A stretch of DNA of 10,744 bases. Origin: Cytophagales bacterium (GTDB lineage: Bacteria > Bacteroidota > Bacteroidia > Cytophagales > Cyclobacteriaceae). The stretch is from positions 1-10,744 of the forward strand of contig DNZD01000174.1 in the NCBI GenBank assembly GCA_003504855.1, read 5' to 3'. The position numbers were made by a program, and so were the translations under genes. Under the pieces are notes generated by a model. The model was not told the DNA's origin, ran no database searches, and was given only the letters and a program-made list of their open reading frames with translations. Shown piece after piece: positions 1 to 7,076 of the stretch. Positions within the stretch are counted from its first letter, which is position 1. Every line of letters begins with the position of its first letter.

Positions 1-953
1 GCCAGGAGATGCAGGAATTCCAGATTTGAAGCATCCCTGACTCCATGATGATTGATGGATAAGACATCAACATCGCCGACAACTGCAGCTGTGGGGGTCT
101 CCGTATCAAACCAACTTGGTAATCCAAATCCCTGGAGTCCCGTCATGTCTCCGCCAGTGAAGTAGTCAAATGGTCCATAGGTGATCTTGATTGCAAGACT
201 GAGCGGATTTTCATTATAGTCTTTCTCATTGATTGTTGCCGGAATGATTCGAACGGATAGTGAGTCTTTGCCGGTCCACAGCGAATGGCTTGACTTGATA
301 TTCCTCACCTTGAATCCGGGATATTTATCTGCGTGAATGCGTTGTCGGATTTGGGTGCTGCTTCCGGCCCTGAGCGACGAAGCCTTCAGCTTTCCCGCCT
401 GCACCTGGGAGTTTACAAAAATGAGATAGTTTGCAAATACCTCTTTATCAAGAACCTTGCTGCGCAAGTCCACCGGAAAGTTATAATCAGGATAGTCTCT
501 GTCGAGTAAATAAGTAAAAGGAATAGATTCATGCACTTCAGTGATTCCGGTAAGTTGGTAATTTCCCTGGCGGGACAGTCGTTGTCCAGTCTTCAGGCTG
601 CCGTAATGATCGCTGTGAAAATGAGAAACAACACCAAAGTCGAGTTGTTTAGTCTGGGGATGAAAGAATCGTATATAATTGACAATACTTTGTCCTGCGG
701 TAATGCTGTCTGCCGGCAATGGAGGTGATGCCTTTAAGGGATTAGGGGTGCGGGTTCTGGCCACCCGATCAACATCACCCGCATCAAACAATAAAGTGGT
801 GCCATCTGGAAAGACCATGAACGTAGCATTACCACTACCCGTGCTGATGTGGTGTATGTCCAGGTAGCCTTCCTGCCAGGGTTGCCAGGTAAGTTCCTGC
901 CCGCGGGCAGTGAGAAAGCCTGATAATAAAATCAATAATAGTATTGGGCGCAT
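1..953 (-). CDS. Exported MBL-fold metallohydrolase, ComEC/Rec2-like (partial, C-terminus off window)
   Basis: The gene reads from an ATG at 953 to the left edge with no stop, giving 317 residues. Residues 1-18 look like a signal peptide: a leucine-rich core followed by A-R-G, with cleavage probably before Gln19. There is no lipobox, so the product is probably periplasmic or secreted. The metallo-beta-lactamase motif HFHSDH lies at residues 111-116 (H111, H113, D115, H116). An LLFDAGD strand at 54-60, a GGDMTG segment at 267-272 and an SINHHG segment at 299-304 match the order seen in the hydrolase domain of ComEC/Rec2 and its stand-alone relatives. These residues would bind two metal ions. 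The substrate cannot be told: phosphodiester or another ester are both possible. It is divergent from the transglycosylase gene. The region after HFHSDH is long and unfamiliar to me, so it may be a lineage-specific subfamily. The fold is secure, the function is not. Confidence 0.82.
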   Translation of the reverse strand, partial: MRPILLLILLSGFLTARGQELTWQPWQEGYLDIHHISTGSGNATFMVFPDGTTLLFDAGDVDRVARTRTPNPLKASPPLPADSITAGQSIVNYIRFFHPQTKQLDFGVVSHFHSDHYGSLKTGQRLSRQGNYQLTGITEVHESIPFTYLLDRDYPDYNFPVDLRSKVLDKEVFANYLIFVNSQVQAGKLKASSLRAGSSTQIRQRIHADKYPGFKVRNIKSSHSLWTGKDSLSVRIIPATINEKDYNENPLSLAIKITYGPFDYFTGGDMTGLQGFGLPSWFDTETPTAAVVGDVDVLSINHHGVRDASNLEFLHLL

Positions 954-1050
954 AATGCCTGATTAAACTCTCAGATGGTCACTAAAAATAGCATCGTTTA
1001 CCCGATGAACACGACTTTTAATATTAACGCTTTTAGAGTACTTTCAATAT
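954..1050. other. Divergent intergenic region between the MBL hydrolase and mltF genes
   Basis: These 97 AT-rich bases separate two divergent starts, so they must hold promoters for both. On the minus strand a TATTTTTA tract resembles TAnnTTTG, but without a convincing -33 partner. A 10-base AT-only palindrome (TTAATATTAA, 1018-1027) is present but may be chance. I see no confident operator, RNA or small gene here. Confidence 0.4.
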
Positions 1051-2484
1051 ATGGCAAAACTGGCTTCCCTTCTTTTGTTGGCCTGTGCGCTGTTTATGAC
1101 GGACTGTTCTCAAAAAGGAGGACCAGGTCAGTTTACCCGGGAGCCGGCCGTTCAATTGGATTTGCAACAAATTCAGACGCGGGGATATCTGCAGGCCATC
1201 GTTGACAACAATTCGATCAGTTACTTCATATACCGTGGGCAACCCATGGGTTATGAATACGAATTGTTGCAAAGCCTCACAAAACACCTGAAAGTCAAGT
1301 TAAAGATCAAGGTGATCAGTGGTATCGAGCGCTCGGTTGATCTGTTGAATCGAGGCGAGGGGGATTTGTTGGCTTTTCCATTAACCATTACCAAGGACCG
1401 TACCGATTACCTTGCTTTTACCGATTCGCAATTCAATACCTGTCAGGTGCTGGTGCAAAAAAAACCCGCCAATTGGCGACGGATGCCACCTACGCGGGTA
1501 GAGCGCTCGCTTATCAGAAACCCCGTAGACCTGATCGGTAAGGAAGTGCACGTGATGAACGAGAGTTCTTTCAAGGACCGACTTGAGCACCTGTCCAACG
1601 AAATTGGAGGTAACATCGTGATACGTGAAGACAGTGCCACGGCCGAAACGGAATCCCTGATTCAAAAAGTTGCCATGGGTGAGATCCAATACACCGTAAC
1701 TGATCAGACCATCGGCATGGTCAATGCCATCTATTACCCGAACCTGGATGTGAGCACGGTGCTAAGCCTTCCTCAGCAAATTGCCTGGGCGGTGAGGAAA
1801 AACAGCCCTGATCTGCTGGCGGCTGTTAATGGCTGGCTGGCAGAAATAAAACGGTCCAATCAGTTTGCTAACATCTACGCCAAATATTTCAACAACCCGC
1901 GCTCATCCCAGATTGTTATCAGCAGTGAGTACTCATCGGTGGCGGGCAATAAGATTTCGCCCTATGACGAAGAAATCAAAAAGGAAGCAAAGCGCCTTGG
2001 CTGGGACTGGCGGCTGTTGGCTTCTGTGGTTTATCAGGAGTCCAATTTCCAGCCGGATGCAGAAAGCTGGGCCGGGGCAGTCGGCTTGATGCAGTTGATG
2101 CCGGCAACGGCAGAAGAATTTGGCGCAAGAGATCGCCTCAACCCATACCAAAGCCTTCGCGCAGGTGTGCGGTACCTTAGCTACCTGGATCAATTGTGGG
2201 GCAAATACGTCAAGGATGACAACGAGCGGTTGCGATTTGTACTTGCTTCCTATAATGCCGGCTTGTCACACATCATTGACGCGAGAAACCTGGCCAAGAA
2301 ATACGGTAAGAACCCTGCCCGTTGGGAAGATGTGGAATCCTTTCTGCGCCAGAAATCCAATCCCAGGTATTATCAGGATGCGGTGGTATTGGCCGGATAC
2401 TGCAAATGCGAGGAACCGGTGAACTATGTTCATGATATCCTTACACGCTACGAACAATACAAACAGCTTATCGCTGAGTCGTGA
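1051..2484 (+). CDS. mltF: Membrane-bound lytic murein transglycosylase F-like protein
   Basis: This 477-residue protein has the MltF layout: an N-terminal export signal, a periplasmic solute-binding (SBP_bac_3-like) domain at about residues 40-283, and a C-terminal SLT/lysozyme-like domain at about 303-450. The SLT motifs are clear: catalytic Glu330 in YQESNF, GLMQLMP at 345-351, and SYNAG at 400-404. The family cleaves the MurNAc-GlcNAc bond of peptidoglycan, forming 1,6-anhydroMurNAc, and the binding domain is thought to modulate it. The N-terminus is a hydrophobic stretch ending in Cys19 (M-T-D-C), which suggests a lipoprotein, although Asp just before the Cys is not a typical lipobox. 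An LLAC sequence ending at Cys12 fits the consensus better but leaves a very short signal. An in-frame stop at 1006-1008 excludes a start much further upstream and I see no other ATG. Its last 17 bases overlap the 3' end of the convergent kmo gene. Confidence 0.9.
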   Translation: MAKLASLLLLACALFMTDCSQKGGPGQFTREPAVQLDLQQIQTRGYLQAIVDNNSISYFIYRGQPMGYEYELLQSLTKHLKVKLKIKVISGIERSVDLLNRGEGDLLAFPLTITKDRTDYLAFTDSQFNTCQVLVQKKPANWRRMPPTRVERSLIRNPVDLIGKEVHVMNESSFKDRLEHLSNEIGGNIVIREDSATAETESLIQKVAMGEIQYTVTDQTIGMVNAIYYPNLDVSTVLSLPQQIAWAVRKNSPDLLAAVNGWLAEIKRSNQFANIYAKYFNNPRSSQIVISSEYSSVAGNKISPYDEEIKKEAKRLGWDWRLLASVVYQESNFQPDAESWAGAVGLMQLMPATAEEFGARDRLNPYQSLRAGVRYLSYLDQLWGKYVKDDNERLRFVLASYNAGLSHIIDARNLAKKYGKNPARWEDVESFLRQKSNPRYYQDAVVLAGYCKCEEPVNYVHDILTRYEQYKQLIAES

Positions 2485-3814
2485 GTTGATCTACGATTGC
2501 TTTGAAATCCAGGGATTCCCACGTTGTTTCTATCGAAGGCGTTAACATCACCTTAGCCATGATCTCTTTTTGTTGATTCCCGATACGAAGGGCATCATCA
2601 TACGACAAATTATCATAGAACGTCACCATGCTATAGAGCGGTATCCAGCGATCCGGATACTGTTGATGTAATTTGCCTTCGATTTTCTTTTGCAGTAGAA
2701 AATCGGGATCACCAACCAGGTCTCTCATCTCCACAAAATTATCCAGGGCTAGTTGAGCGATGGCATCAGCGTTGGGCTTCCGGAGTTTTTCAAACATCGG
2801 GAGCAATTGATCCCAATCGTCATCATAACTATTCAGCAGATCGTTTAATACCCGGCAGTCTTCAAATCCGGCATTCATCCCCTGACCATAGAACGGAACG
2901 ATACCATGGGCAGCGTCACCAATCAACAACGTTCGATTTCGATGCCATGGGAAGCACCGCACAGTGACGAGCGAGGAGGTTGGGTTGTCCCTGAAGTCTT
3001 CAATCAGCGTGGGCATCAATCGTGTAGCATCCGGAAAGGAGCTCTCAAAAAATGAATGTATTTTTTCTGGTGAATTTAACTTCTGAAAGGATGGACTTCC
3101 TTCGAAAGGGAAAAACAAGGTACAGGTAAAGGTAGCGTCCGGATTGGGCAAAGCGATCAACATATAACTTTCGCGGGGCCATATATGAAGTGCTTCTTTT
3201 TCCATTTGGAAGGCCCCGGTGTCAGAGGCGGGAATACGAAGTTCCTTGTACCCGTGTTCAATATAAGTCTGTGAATATTCGAAGCGATCAGATGTCTGTA
3301 GCGCACCGCGAACGGCTGAGAAGGCACCGTCCGCACCAATGATGAGGTCGGACTGCCGGTGAATAACATCACCATAATGTTGAAATGTCAATTCCGTCTT
3401 TTGCAGATTAACTTCCAGGCATTTGTGTTCAAAAAAGAAATTAACGCCCAGGTGCTCCGCTTCATTCATCAACAACATGTTGAGGTCGCTGCGGGAAATT
3501 GAATTGATAAACTGACCTTGCTTGCCGTAGGCCTGAAACGTGAGATTGCCATAGACATCGTGCATCATACGGCCATTCATGGGAACGGCATTCTTTCGGA
3601 GGTGACTGTCCAACCCAACTTCATGTAATGCACGAAGTCCCCGATTGCTCAGGGCCATATTGATGGAGCGGCCCCCACCCAGCATATTCGAGCGCATATC
3701 GAAGCGACGCTCAAATACGGATACTTCATATCCGCGCTTTTTCAGGTAGATGGCCAGTAATGACCCTACCAGACCGGCTCCTACAATAGAAATCCGGGAG
3801 AGTTTCTTGTTCAT
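2468..3814 (-). CDS. kmo: Kynurenine 3-monooxygenase
   Basis: This FAD-dependent class A monooxygenase uses NADPH and O2 to convert L-kynurenine to 3-hydroxykynurenine. All three flavin motifs are present in the 448-residue protein: VGAGLVG at 11-17 (Rossmann GxGxxG, with Glu35 ending the next strand), GADGAFSAVR at 160-169 (the DG motif), and LIGDAAHGIVPFYGQGMNAG from 297 (the GD motif). The ordering and the NFVEMRD segment at 359-365 are characteristic of KMO rather than of generic hydroxylases. I chose the ATG at 3814 because it lies ten residues before the Rossmann strand. The frame stays open to a TTG at 3844, which would add ten residues of unlikely sequence. There is no C-terminal membrane anchor of the eukaryotic kind. 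It is the last gene of the minus-strand cluster, 88 bases after kynU, and its stop overlaps mltF tail to tail. Confidence 0.95.
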   Translation of the reverse strand: MNKKLSRISIVGAGLVGSLLAIYLKKRGYEVSVFERRFDMRSNMLGGGRSINMALSNRGLRALHEVGLDSHLRKNAVPMNGRMMHDVYGNLTFQAYGKQGQFINSISRSDLNMLLMNEAEHLGVNFFFEHKCLEVNLQKTELTFQHYGDVIHRQSDLIIGADGAFSAVRGALQTSDRFEYSQTYIEHGYKELRIPASDTGAFQMEKEALHIWPRESYMLIALPNPDATFTCTLFFPFEGSPSFQKLNSPEKIHSFFESSFPDATRLMPTLIEDFRDNPTSSLVTVRCFPWHRNRTLLIGDAAHGIVPFYGQGMNAGFEDCRVLNDLLNSYDDDWDQLLPMFEKLRKPNADAIAQLALDNFVEMRDLVGDPDFLLQKKIEGKLHQQYPDRWIPLYSMVTFYDNLSYDDALRIGNQQKEIMAKVMLTPSIETTWESLDFKAIVDQLTTQR

Positions 3815-3902
3815 GATTTCGGTGCTTGAATAAGTTAAATTCAATAGAAAATGAGGCTCAAACTATGACATTGGTCAGGGACCGAAATGATGGATTTTGA
3901 GT
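3815..3902 (-). other. 88-base gap between kynU and kmo with a weak promoter-like pair
   Basis: This is the only sizeable gap inside the minus-strand cluster. Read on the minus strand it contains TTTG, then 21 bases, then TAACTTAT about 20 bases before the kmo ATG. The first matches the Bacteroidota -33 element and the second matches the -7 element only partly. It could be a secondary promoter for kmo or just spacer. I saw no stem-loop terminator. Confidence 0.2.
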
Positions 3903-5171
3903 CTATTTGAGGGCTTTCTTAAACAATTTCGCGAGGTCAAACACATCCTGAAAACTATTGTACAACGGCACGGGTGCCAGGCGGATTACGTCGGGCTCCC
4001 GCCAGTCGGCGATTACACCATCGCTGGCGAGACGATCGAAGACCATTTTGCCTTTCCGATGCATCAACAGTGACAACTGACAACCCCGTTGTTGCGGATC
4101 AGTGGGCGTGATGATGGTAAACCAATCCTGGTGGTTGGGTATCTGCAACAACAAAAATTCCAGGTAGCCGGTAAGCAGGAGGCTCTTGGTGCGGAGGGCT
4201 TTCATCCCGACTTTATCGATCACTTCCAGGGAAGCCAGCAATGCTGCTCCGGACAACACCGGAAAGTTTGATAATTGCCATCCGTCGACACCAGGCATAG
4301 GGATAAATCCCTTCCTCATTTTAAATCGATTGTTTTCCTCATGGCCCCACCAGCCGGCCATCCGGAGCAGTTCTGGATTTTGGCCATGCTTTTCGTGAAC
4401 AAAGGCTCCCGCAATTCCGCCAGGTCCGGCATTGAGGTATTTGTAACTACACCAAACAGCGAAGTCAACCTGATCTTTGTGCAAGGAGAGTGGTACATTG
4501 CCTATTGCGTGGGCAAGGTCAAAGCCTACATACGCGCCAACTTCGTGACCGGCAGTGGTGATGGCACTCATATTGAAGAACTGGCCTGAGTAATATTGAA
4601 CGCCACCAAACAATACCAGCGCAACCCTGTTGCTGTGTGTCCGGATGATTGAAATGATATCTTCCGTACGGAGGGTGTGTTCACCTGGCCGGGGAAAGAC
4701 TTCAACCAAAGCCTTTGCGGGATCCATTCCATGCAACCTGAGCTGCGACTCAATGGCATATTGGTCGGAAGAAAACGCTCCTCCTTCCATAATAATGACA
4801 TAGCGGTCTTCCGTTGGTCGGTAGAAACTGGTCAGCATCAGGTGCAGGTTTACCGTCAGTTGATTCATGGCAACCACTTCGCTTGGTTTAGCGCCGGTAA
4901 TTTTGGCCAGGGCTTTCTTGGTGAATTTGTGATAATATAGCCAGGGGCGTCGCGCATGAAAGTGTCCTTCTACGGCAAACCGACTCCAGTCATCCAACTC
5001 TTCCTGTATCCATTTGGAAGTGCTTTTCGCTTGGAGCCCCAGGGAGTTACCGGTGAAATAAAGCCCTGGTTTTTTCTTAATCACCGGGAAGAAGAATTTT
5101 GCCCGAATTGACTTTAGCGGATCTTTGCGATCCATGAGGCGCGCGAAAGAGAGGTCGTTGGAAAATTTCAT
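3903..5171 (-). CDS. kynU: Kynureninase
   Basis: This is a PLP-dependent fold-type I enzyme that hydrolyses kynurenine or 3-hydroxykynurenine to (3-hydroxy)anthranilate plus alanine. Its 422 residues are the usual family length. Visible signatures are YFTGNSLGL at 38-46, the N-terminal motif of kynureninases; FDLAHAIGN at 217-225, with Asp218 expected to pair with the PLP ring nitrogen; and SYKYLNAGPGG at 242-252, with Lys244 as the Schiff-base lysine. GWWGHE at 273-278 and the C-terminal REPDVIRLAPVPLYN at 391-405 are also typical. The ATG at 5171 gives the standard N-terminus. The gene starts 14 bases after the DinB-fold gene. Given the dioxygenase and KMO in the same cluster, the physiological substrate is very likely 3-hydroxykynurenine. 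Confidence 0.96.
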   Translation of the reverse strand: MKFSNDLSFARLMDRKDPLKSIRAKFFFPVIKKKPGLYFTGNSLGLQAKSTSKWIQEELDDWSRFAVEGHFHARRPWLYYHKFTKKALAKITGAKPSEVVAMNQLTVNLHLMLTSFYRPTEDRYVIIMEGGAFSSDQYAIESQLRLHGMDPAKALVEVFPRPGEHTLRTEDIISIIRTHSNRVALVLFGGVQYYSGQFFNMSAITTAGHEVGAYVGFDLAHAIGNVPLSLHKDQVDFAVWCSYKYLNAGPGGIAGAFVHEKHGQNPELLRMAGWWGHEENNRFKMRKGFIPMPGVDGWQLSNFPVLSGAALLASLEVIDKVGMKALRTKSLLLTGYLEFLLLQIPNHQDWFTIITPTDPQQRGCQLSLLMHRKGKMVFDRLASDGVIADWREPDVIRLAPVPLYNSFQDVFDLAKLFKKALK

Positions 5172-5185
5172 AAGGGTCCAGCCGG

Positions 5186-5698
5186 TCAGGCGATAGGTTT
5201 CAATTGCTGCTCGTGGTGGCCGACATGGTAAATGGTAAAGTATATCATTTCCCGAAGTGTCAATTTGCCCAACAGCGGATGAGGCAACAAATAGGTATCC
5301 AGTTCTGTTTCTGTAAATGACTCCAACGATTGAGAAAGACCCTTGACCAGATCAATCAATTCCCGGGCAATCCGTTCAGGTGATGCGGATTGCGCAGAAG
5401 GAACAAATCGTCCAGGAGCCTTGCCGCCTTCCCGTAACTTGGTTTGATAGCGTTCCACCAGGGCTTCATACGAGCGAGAGGGTCGGTTGGCTTTGCCAAA
5501 AACCCGAAGCACGAACTTAGGTAGTTGCAACGCAAGCCGAACCGGCTTGACACTGATTCGGATGTGGTCCATCAGTTGAATCGCATTCCATTTCCCTGGG
5601 TCGGCCTGAACGAGCCGGGCTTGGGGAATTCCCAGGATGCGGTCTGTAAAGTCCTGGTGACGTGTAATCAGCTTTTGCTGAAGTTCTGCAATCGACAT
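5186..5698 (-). CDS. DinB-fold (DinB_2/YfiT-like) putative metal-dependent enzyme
   Basis: This 170-residue protein has the pattern of the DinB/YfiT-like four-helix-bundle superfamily. There is a conserved His after the first long helix (His45 in LMDHIR), and the C-terminal signature from His140 reads HPLLGKLTLREM followed by YHVGHHEQQL, with His158 and His161 or His162. Three His at these positions normally bind a divalent metal. Characterised superfamily members include thiol S-transferases and maleylpyruvate isomerase, but many have no known role. The ATG at 5698 is preferred: it is four bases after the dioxygenase stop. The same frame is open upstream to 5860, but that stretch lies inside the dioxygenase gene and does not resemble the family. 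It sits between the dioxygenase and kynureninase genes at 4- and 14-base spacing, so it is almost certainly co-transcribed with the kynurenine genes. What it does there is not known to me. Confidence 0.85.
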   Translation of the reverse strand: MSIAELQQKLITRHQDFTDRILGIPQARLVQADPGKWNAIQLMDHIRISVKPVRLALQLPKFVLRVFGKANRPSRSYEALVERYQTKLREGGKAPGRFVPSAQSASPERIARELIDLVKGLSQSLESFTETELDTYLLPHPLLGKLTLREMIYFTIYHVGHHEQQLKPIA

Positions 5699-5702
5699 GA
5701 GC

Positions 5703-6230
5703 TTAAACAAACCGGGGATCTGATTCCATGATCGTGCCGCACTTTTTACAGGTCCGCAATTCGACAGAGCCATAAAATTCCCGGAACCTGGGCAAGAAGT
5801 CCTTTTCGATGTTCTCAAGATGGAATTTGTATTCGTGGAGCGGGTGGTTGCAGGCCTCACAGAACCACATCAGACCGTCATCTTCATTTGATTTGCGCTT
5901 GCATTCAATGACCAATCCAATGGAGTTGGGCGTGCGACTCGGTGAATGCGGTACTCGGGCGGGAAGGAGAAACATGTCGCCGGCATTCAAAGGAATAGCG
6001 ACCGCTTTACCATCTTCCTGGATATTAACCGTGATACTGCCTTCCAATTGATAGTACAATTCTTCCGTTTCATTGTAGTGATAGTCTTTACGGGCATTGG
6101 GGCCAGCTACGATCATGACAATGTAGTCGCCGGCATCGGCATACAGGTTCTTATTGCCAACCGGTGGCTTCAGCAGGTGTCGGTTTTCAGCAATCCATTG
6201 TTGCAAATTGAACGGGCGACGGATAGACAT
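5703..6230 (-). CDS. nbaC: 3-hydroxyanthranilate 3,4-dioxygenase
   Basis: This cupin-fold Fe(II) extradiol dioxygenase opens 3-hydroxyanthranilate to 2-amino-3-carboxymuconate 6-semialdehyde (ACMS). The 175 residues match the bacterial single-cupin form. The iron ligands His51, Glu57 and His95 are all present, as are Arg47 and Arg99, which bind the substrate in the Cupriavidus enzyme, and Glu109 at the expected position. The C-terminus carries two CxxC pairs, Cys124/Cys127 and Cys161/Cys164, the rubredoxin-like second metal site of bacterial enzymes. The ATG at 6230 gives the canonical MSIRRPFNLQQWI start. It is the first gene of the minus-strand cluster, its ATG 55 bases from that of the divergent SDR gene, so it is the likely target of any promoter in that gap. 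Confidence 0.96.
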   Translation of the reverse strand: MSIRRPFNLQQWIAENRHLLKPPVGNKNLYADAGDYIVMIVAGPNARKDYHYNETEELYYQLEGSITVNIQEDGKAVAIPLNAGDMFLLPARVPHSPSRTPNSIGLVIECKRKSNEDDGLMWFCEACNHPLHEYKFHLENIEKDFLPRFREFYGSVELRTCKKCGTIMESDPRFV

Positions 6231-6241
6231 ATTCTTGGCGT

Positions 6242-6256
6242 ATTTACTATGTAAAT
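6242..6256. promoter_or_regulatory. Perfect inverted repeat, candidate operator between divergent kynurenine operons
   Basis: The sequence ATTTAC-TAT-GTAAAT is a perfect inverted repeat with 6-base arms and a 3-base centre. It lies in the 55-base gap between the dioxygenase ATG (6230) and the SDR ATG (6286). Its size and symmetry suit a dimeric regulator. It overlaps a minus-strand TAGATTTA tract that resembles the Bacteroidota -7 element, which would suit repression of the kynurenine operon. No regulator gene is in the window. An AT-rich palindrome of this size can occur by chance, so the role is inferred from position. Confidence 0.4.
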
Positions 6257-6259
6257 CTA
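6252..6259 (-). promoter_or_regulatory. Possible Bacteroidota -7 promoter element for the nbaC operon
   Basis: Read on the minus strand this is TAGATTTA, a seven-of-eight match to TAnnTTTG, the -7 element known for the primary sigma factor of Bacteroidota. It lies 21 bases before the dioxygenase ATG, leaving room for a short leader. I found no good TTTG-type -33 element at the right distance, so support is weak. Confidence 0.22.
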
Positions 6260-6285
6260 AAACTTTTCAGTCTATCTTTATCATC

Positions 6286-7071
6286 ATGGATTTACGGCTA
6301 AACGGTAAAAGAGCACTGGTTTGCGGCAGTACGCAGGGGATAGGAAGAGCTTCGGCCATAGAGTTGGCGGAGCTCGGCGCTACGGTCATTTTATTGGCCC
6401 GTAACGCTTCTAAGCTCAAGCAGGTGTTAACAGAATTACCAGCACACCAGGGGCAACAACACAGTTTTCAGGTTGCTGATTTTGCAGATGCTGAACAAGT
6501 GAAAAGAACGGCTCAGTTGGTGGCCACTGAAGGTCCAGTACACATCCTGATCAACAATACCGGCGGTCCTCCCGGAGGCCCAGCCTTATCAGCCGACACG
6601 GCGGAATTTGTAACTGCTTTCTCCAATCACTTGTTGTGCAATCATCATCTCGTTCAGGCTTTGGTGCCGGGTATGAAATCAGAGCGGTATGGTCGGATCA
6701 TCAATGTTATTTCCACTTCTGTAAAAGTGCCAATTCGCGGGCTGGGTGTTTCTAATACCATTCGCGGCGCTGTAGCCAATTGGTCCAAGACATTGTCCCT
6801 GGAACTGGCGCCATTTGGTATTACGGTTAATAATGTATTGCCAGGAGCGTCTATGACCGGCAGACTGGAAGCCATCATTCGCGACCGGGCCGAAAAGCAA
6901 AAGAAAACCGAAGAGGAGATAACCCGTGACATGGTCATGGAAATTCCCGCAGGACGTATTTCAACCCCTGAAGAGGTAGCAGCTGCAGTGGCGTTTCTCG
7001 CAACACCTGCAGCAGGCTATATCAATGGGGTTAACATTCCAGTCGACGGCGGTCGAACCGGATCCTTATAA
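6286..7071 (+). CDS. Atypical SDR family protein lacking the YxxxK catalytic pair
   Basis: This 261-residue Rossmann-fold protein has the classical SDR architecture: a glycine-rich CGSTQGIG at 13-20 (normally TGxxxGIG), NNTGG at 90-94, a Ser-containing strand INVISTS at 139-145, and the PVDGG end at 252-256. At the active site the usual YxxxK reads SNTIR, so the Tyr position is Ser156 and the Lys position is Arg160. This resembles the BKR-like SDR group described as departing from the catalytic tetrad, often labelled FabG-like. It may bind NAD(P) without normal dehydrogenase chemistry, or catalyse something else. The ATG at 6286 puts the first beta strand at residues 9-13. The frame is open back to 6154, but that stretch overlaps the divergent dioxygenase gene and is not SDR-like. 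It is the first gene of the plus-strand cluster, five bases before the ALDH, pointing to a role near 2-aminomuconate formation. The fold is secure, the reaction is unknown. Confidence 0.9.
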   Translation: MDLRLNGKRALVCGSTQGIGRASAIELAELGATVILLARNASKLKQVLTELPAHQGQQHSFQVADFADAEQVKRTAQLVATEGPVHILINNTGGPPGGPALSADTAEFVTAFSNHLLCNHHLVQALVPGMKSERYGRIINVISTSVKVPIRGLGVSNTIRGAVANWSKTLSLELAPFGITVNNVLPGASMTGRLEAIIRDRAEKQKKTEEEITRDMVMEIPAGRISTPEEVAAAVAFLATPAAGYINGVNIPVDGGRTGSL

Positions 7072-7076
7072 TTTTT

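Noticed and set aside
1018..1027. TTAATATTAA palindrome upstream of mltF
   Set aside because: It is short and consists only of A and T in an AT-rich gap, so it is readily explained by chance.
3815..3844. TTG-initiated ten-residue extension of kmo
   Set aside because: A good ATG at 3814 lies ten residues before the flavin-binding motif. The extension is AT-rich spacer.
4275..4589. Plus-strand 104-residue open frame within kynU
   Set aside because: It is opposite a fully supported kynureninase, has no recognisable motif and is explained as a shadow of the coding strand.
5699..5860. Upstream extension of the DinB-fold frame
   Set aside because: It lies inside the dioxygenase gene in another frame and has low-complexity, non-family sequence. 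The ATG four bases after the dioxygenase stop fits better.
6273..6280. TATCTTTA as a plus-strand -7 element for the SDR operon
   Set aside because: It matches TAnnTTTG except for the last base, but lies only five bases before the ATG and has no TTTG partner. It would need a leaderless message.
6154..6285. Open extension of the SDR frame upstream of 6286
   Set aside because: It overlaps the start of the divergent dioxygenase gene and its translation is not SDR-like. The ATG at 6286 gives the normal SDR N-terminus.
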